NCBI RefSeq assembly: GCF_003024155.1
Contig: NZ_CP028136.1
Span: forward strand, 1,178,001-1,242,000
DNA: 64,000 nt
Direction: 5' to 3'
From: Christiangramia fulva
GTDB lineage: Bacteria; Bacteroidota; Bacteroidia; Flavobacteriales; Flavobacteriaceae
Shown here in pieces: positions 61,741 to 64,000 of this stretch. The notes beneath the pieces are model-generated. The model saw only the letters and a program-made list of their open reading frames with translations, ran no database searches and was not told the DNA's origin. A program made the position numbers and the translations under genes. How positions within the stretch are numbered: position 1 is the stretch's first letter; every line of letters starts with the position of its first letter.

Positions 61741-64000
61741 ATGTTAAACAAAATATTATCAATATCTCTTCAGAACCGGCTTCTGGTTTTGCTTGGTGCA
61801 GTGGTATTAAGTGTCACGGGATTTTATCTCGCTCGAAATATGAACGTAGATGTATTCCCTGATCTTACAGCGCCTACTGTAACCATTTTGACGGAAGCTC
61901 ATGGAATGGAATCTGAAGAGGTTGAAAAACTGGTGACCTATCAGCTTGAAACCGCGATGAACGGTTCCCCGAATGTTAGAAGAATTCGTTCTTCTTCCGC
62001 TGCGGGAATCTCTATTGTTTGGGTTGAGTTCGACTGGGGAACCGATATATACAAGGCCAGGCAGATCGTTAGTGAACGAATACCGATGGTAAGGGAAAAC
62101 CTGCCAAGCGGGATCGGGGCGCCAACGATGGCACCTATTTCTTCCATTATGGGAGAAGTGATGCTGCTGGGAGTTACTTCAGACAGCCTGAGCCCGATGG
62201 AACTTAGAACACTTTCCGACTGGCAAATTCGTCCTCGGATTAAAGCCATAGGCGGAATCGCCAACGTGGTGGTTATCGGTGGAGATTATAAGCAATACCA
62301 GGTCTTTGCCGATCCAGGGAAGATGAAATACTATGATGTTAGCCTGGAAGAGCTCACCGAAAAAGTACAGGAGGCTAATACCAATGCACCAGGAGGATTT
62401 TTGAACCAGTACGGCAATCAGTACATCATTAAAGGTAGCGGTAGAGCTTATGCCGTTGATGATCTGGAGGAGGCTGTCGTTAAACAGGTGAACGGCCAGA
62501 GCATCAAGATCAAGGATGTTGCTGAGGTAAAGATCGGCGCGGCCGATAAGATCGGGGATGGTTCGCTTAATGGAGAACCCGCGGTGATCCTAACAATTTC
62601 CAAGCAACCCGATGTGAATACACTGGAACTGACGGAAAGGCTGGATGAAGCTATTGCAGAACTGGAAACCAGTCTGCCGGAAAGTGTAGAGATCAAATCT
62701 CAAATTTTCAGACAGGCGGATTTTATTGAGGCTTCCATCAGTAACCTGAATATGACCTTACTAGAAGGAGCCTTTTTCGTGATCGTGGTGTTGTTCATCT
62801 TTTTAATGAACTGGCGTACAACGCTGATCTCTTTACTGGCAATACCAATATCGCTGCTGGTCTCTGTGATCGTGCTGAAAATGCTCGGCTATACCATTAA
62901 CACCATGAGTCTTGGAGGTATGGCGATCGCGATCGGTGCTCTTGTGGATGATGCGATCATCGACGTGGAGAACGTATATAAACGCCTGCGGGAAAACATT
63001 AGAAAGCCGAAAGCCGAAAGACAGTCGGTGATCACGGTGGTGAGAGAAGCATCGGTGGAGATCAGGAGTTCGATCATTATTGCGACGCTAATCATTATCG
63101 TTTCTTTTGTGCCCTTGTTTTTCCTTGGCGGAATGGAAGGCCGACTGCTGAAACCACTCGGGATCGCATTTATCACTTCGGTATTGACATCTTTAGTGGT
63201 AGCGGTTACGGTTACTCCGGTCTTGTGTACTTATCTCCTGAAAAAAGAAAAGATGCTGAAGAACCAGGCCGAAGGTACCAAAGTGGAAAGATGGTTGGAG
63301 CGAAGGTATGCGGCAACACTTAACAGTGCGCTGAAAATTCCGAAAACTGTGATTGCGGTTACAGTAATTATTTTTTTGCTAACCATGGCCTTGTTCACCC
63401 AGTTAGGACGAAGTTTCCTGCCAGAATTCAATGAAGGGTCGATGGTGATTAGTGTAGTAGGACCTCCCGGAATGTCGCTTGAAGAAAGCAATAAGACAGG
63501 AAGACAGGTAGAACAACTGTTACTGGAGATGGACGAAGTAGATGTGGTTACCCGTAGAACGGGTAGGGCAGAACTCGATGAGCACGCCCAGGGTGTGAAC
63601 GCTGCCGAGATCGATGTGCCGTTTACCCTGGATGAGAAATCGAAGGAAGAATTCTTTGAAGACGTCAGGGAAAAGCTGAGCATAGTACCCGGGGTGAATA
63701 TCACATTGGGGCAGCCTATTGCACACCGAATCGATCATATGCTTTCTGGCACCCGGGCGAATATCGCCATCAAGATCTTTGGTCCCGATCTACAGCAGCT
63801 TTATTCTATAGGAAAGGATATTGAAGAACAGATCAAGCCTATAGACGGGCTTGCCGATGTTGCCGTTGATCAGCAGATCGAAGTTCCGCAGATCAAGATC
63901 ACCCCAAAAAGGCAGATTTTATCGGCTTACGGAATGACGGTTGGAGATTTGATGGAACAGGTGGATGTTGCTTTTGCCGGACACGAAGTTGGAGAAGTGT
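61741..64000 (+). CDS. Heavy-metal RND efflux pump (CzcA/CusA family), 3' end off the window
   Basis: ATG 61741 is 18 bases after czcB, and the frame runs to the right edge: 753 of the roughly 1,000+ residues expected. It starts LNKILSISLQNRLLVLLGAV and has VDVFPDLTAPTVTI. The TM4 motif AIGALVDDAIIDVENVYKRL (about 396-415) carries the paired Asp residues of a proton-coupled heavy-metal family. The substrate (zinc, cobalt, nickel, copper or silver) cannot be set from sequence alone. Confidence 0.92.
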   Translation, partial: MLNKILSISLQNRLLVLLGAVVLSVTGFYLARNMNVDVFPDLTAPTVTILTEAHGMESEEVEKLVTYQLETAMNGSPNVRRIRSSSAAGISIVWVEFDWGTDIYKARQIVSERIPMVRENLPSGIGAPTMAPISSIMGEVMLLGVTSDSLSPMELRTLSDWQIRPRIKAIGGIANVVVIGGDYKQYQVFADPGKMKYYDVSLEELTEKVQEANTNAPGGFLNQYGNQYIIKGSGRAYAVDDLEEAVVKQVNGQSIKIKDVAEVKIGAADKIGDGSLNGEPAVILTISKQPDVNTLELTERLDEAIAELETSLPESVEIKSQIFRQADFIEASISNLNMTLLEGAFFVIVVLFIFLMNWRTTLISLLAIPISLLVSVIVLKMLGYTINTMSLGGMAIAIGALVDDAIIDVENVYKRLRENIRKPKAERQSVITVVREASVEIRSSIIIATLIIIVSFVPLFFLGGMEGRLLKPLGIAFITSVLTSLVVAVTVTPVLCTYLLKKEKMLKNQAEGTKVERWLERRYAATLNSALKIPKTVIAVTVIIFLLTMALFTQLGRSFLPEFNEGSMVISVVGPPGMSLEESNKTGRQVEQLLLEMDEVDVVTRRTGRAELDEHAQGVNAAEIDVPFTLDEKSKEEFFEDVREKLSIVPGVNITLGQPIAHRIDHMLSGTRANIAIKIFGPDLQQLYSIGKDIEEQIKPIDGLADVAVDQQIEVPQIKITPKRQILSAYGMTVGDLMEQVDVAFAGHEVGEV

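Noticed and set aside
1..64000. CRISPR array
   Set aside because: No regularly spaced repeats were seen anywhere in the window.

Overview
The window looks like a chromosomal accessory region of a Bacteroidota member, most likely a marine-type flavobacterium. Supporting signs are AT-rich intergenic DNA, start sites without a strong Shine-Dalgarno, flavobacterial secreted-protein and GIY-YIG/BREX families, and a Bacteroidetes-style tyrosine integrase. No rRNA, complete tRNA or CRISPR array was seen.

Layout. (1) 0-20 kb, mostly minus strand: a GH25 lysozyme-like membrane protein; an ECF-type sigma factor operon with two membrane TPR proteins and a CHAT peptidase whose reading frame is broken; a small secreted repeat protein; an amber-interrupted gene; a four-gene vWA/coiled-coil membrane operon; an LRR membrane protein, an ADP-ribosylglycohydrolase and many small orphan genes, including three paralogues beginning M-A-[IT]-I-K-F-E-N. 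Four genes here share one promoter architecture, GGTTACC-N15-TAT(A/T)AAT, read on the minus strand. It is probably the target of an ECF sigma, possibly the one encoded here. (2) 19.8-41.2 kb, minus strand: a type I-like BREX operon, brxA-brxB-brxC-pglX-[seven-gene block]-pglZ-brxL, ending in a GIY-YIG protein. The inserted block carries a nuclease-like gene broken by an amber codon, AlkB, a DUF1848 Fe-S protein, a 1500-residue methyltransferase/RecQ-helicase fusion and a membrane-anchored coiled coil. BrxL appears to carry an MIT_C (PLD-like) C-terminus instead of the usual Lon-like end. (3) 41.4-48.6 kb, plus strand, divergent from BREX: a candidate second defence operon with an orphan, a YaaW-like membrane protein, an SNF2/RapA helicase and an Hsp70/actin-fold ATPase. 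(4) 48.7-56.4 kb: a small mobile element with an excisionase-like HTH protein, an ADP-ribosyltransferase-like protein translationally coupled to a 482-residue protein with motifs A, B and C of the single-subunit (Pol A/T7 RNAP) polymerases, a serine recombinase, a frameshifted membrane gene and a NUMOD/HNH endonuclease. (5) 56.7-64 kb: the 3' half of a CAT-anticodon tRNA with its terminator, a tyrosine integrase, and a heavy-metal CzcCBA-type efflux operon with His-rich accessory proteins that runs off the right edge. The orientation of the tRNA fragment says the integrated element lies to its right.

The region therefore looks like stacked mobile islands holding anti-phage (BREX plus SNF2/Hsp70), polymerase-bearing and metal-resistance modules beside an ECF-controlled envelope regulon. 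Several genes are broken (one TPR/CHAT frameshift, one (TC)4 frameshift, two clear and one possible in-frame TAG), as expected in decaying or phase-varying accessory DNA. Sequencing error cannot be excluded from the sequence alone.
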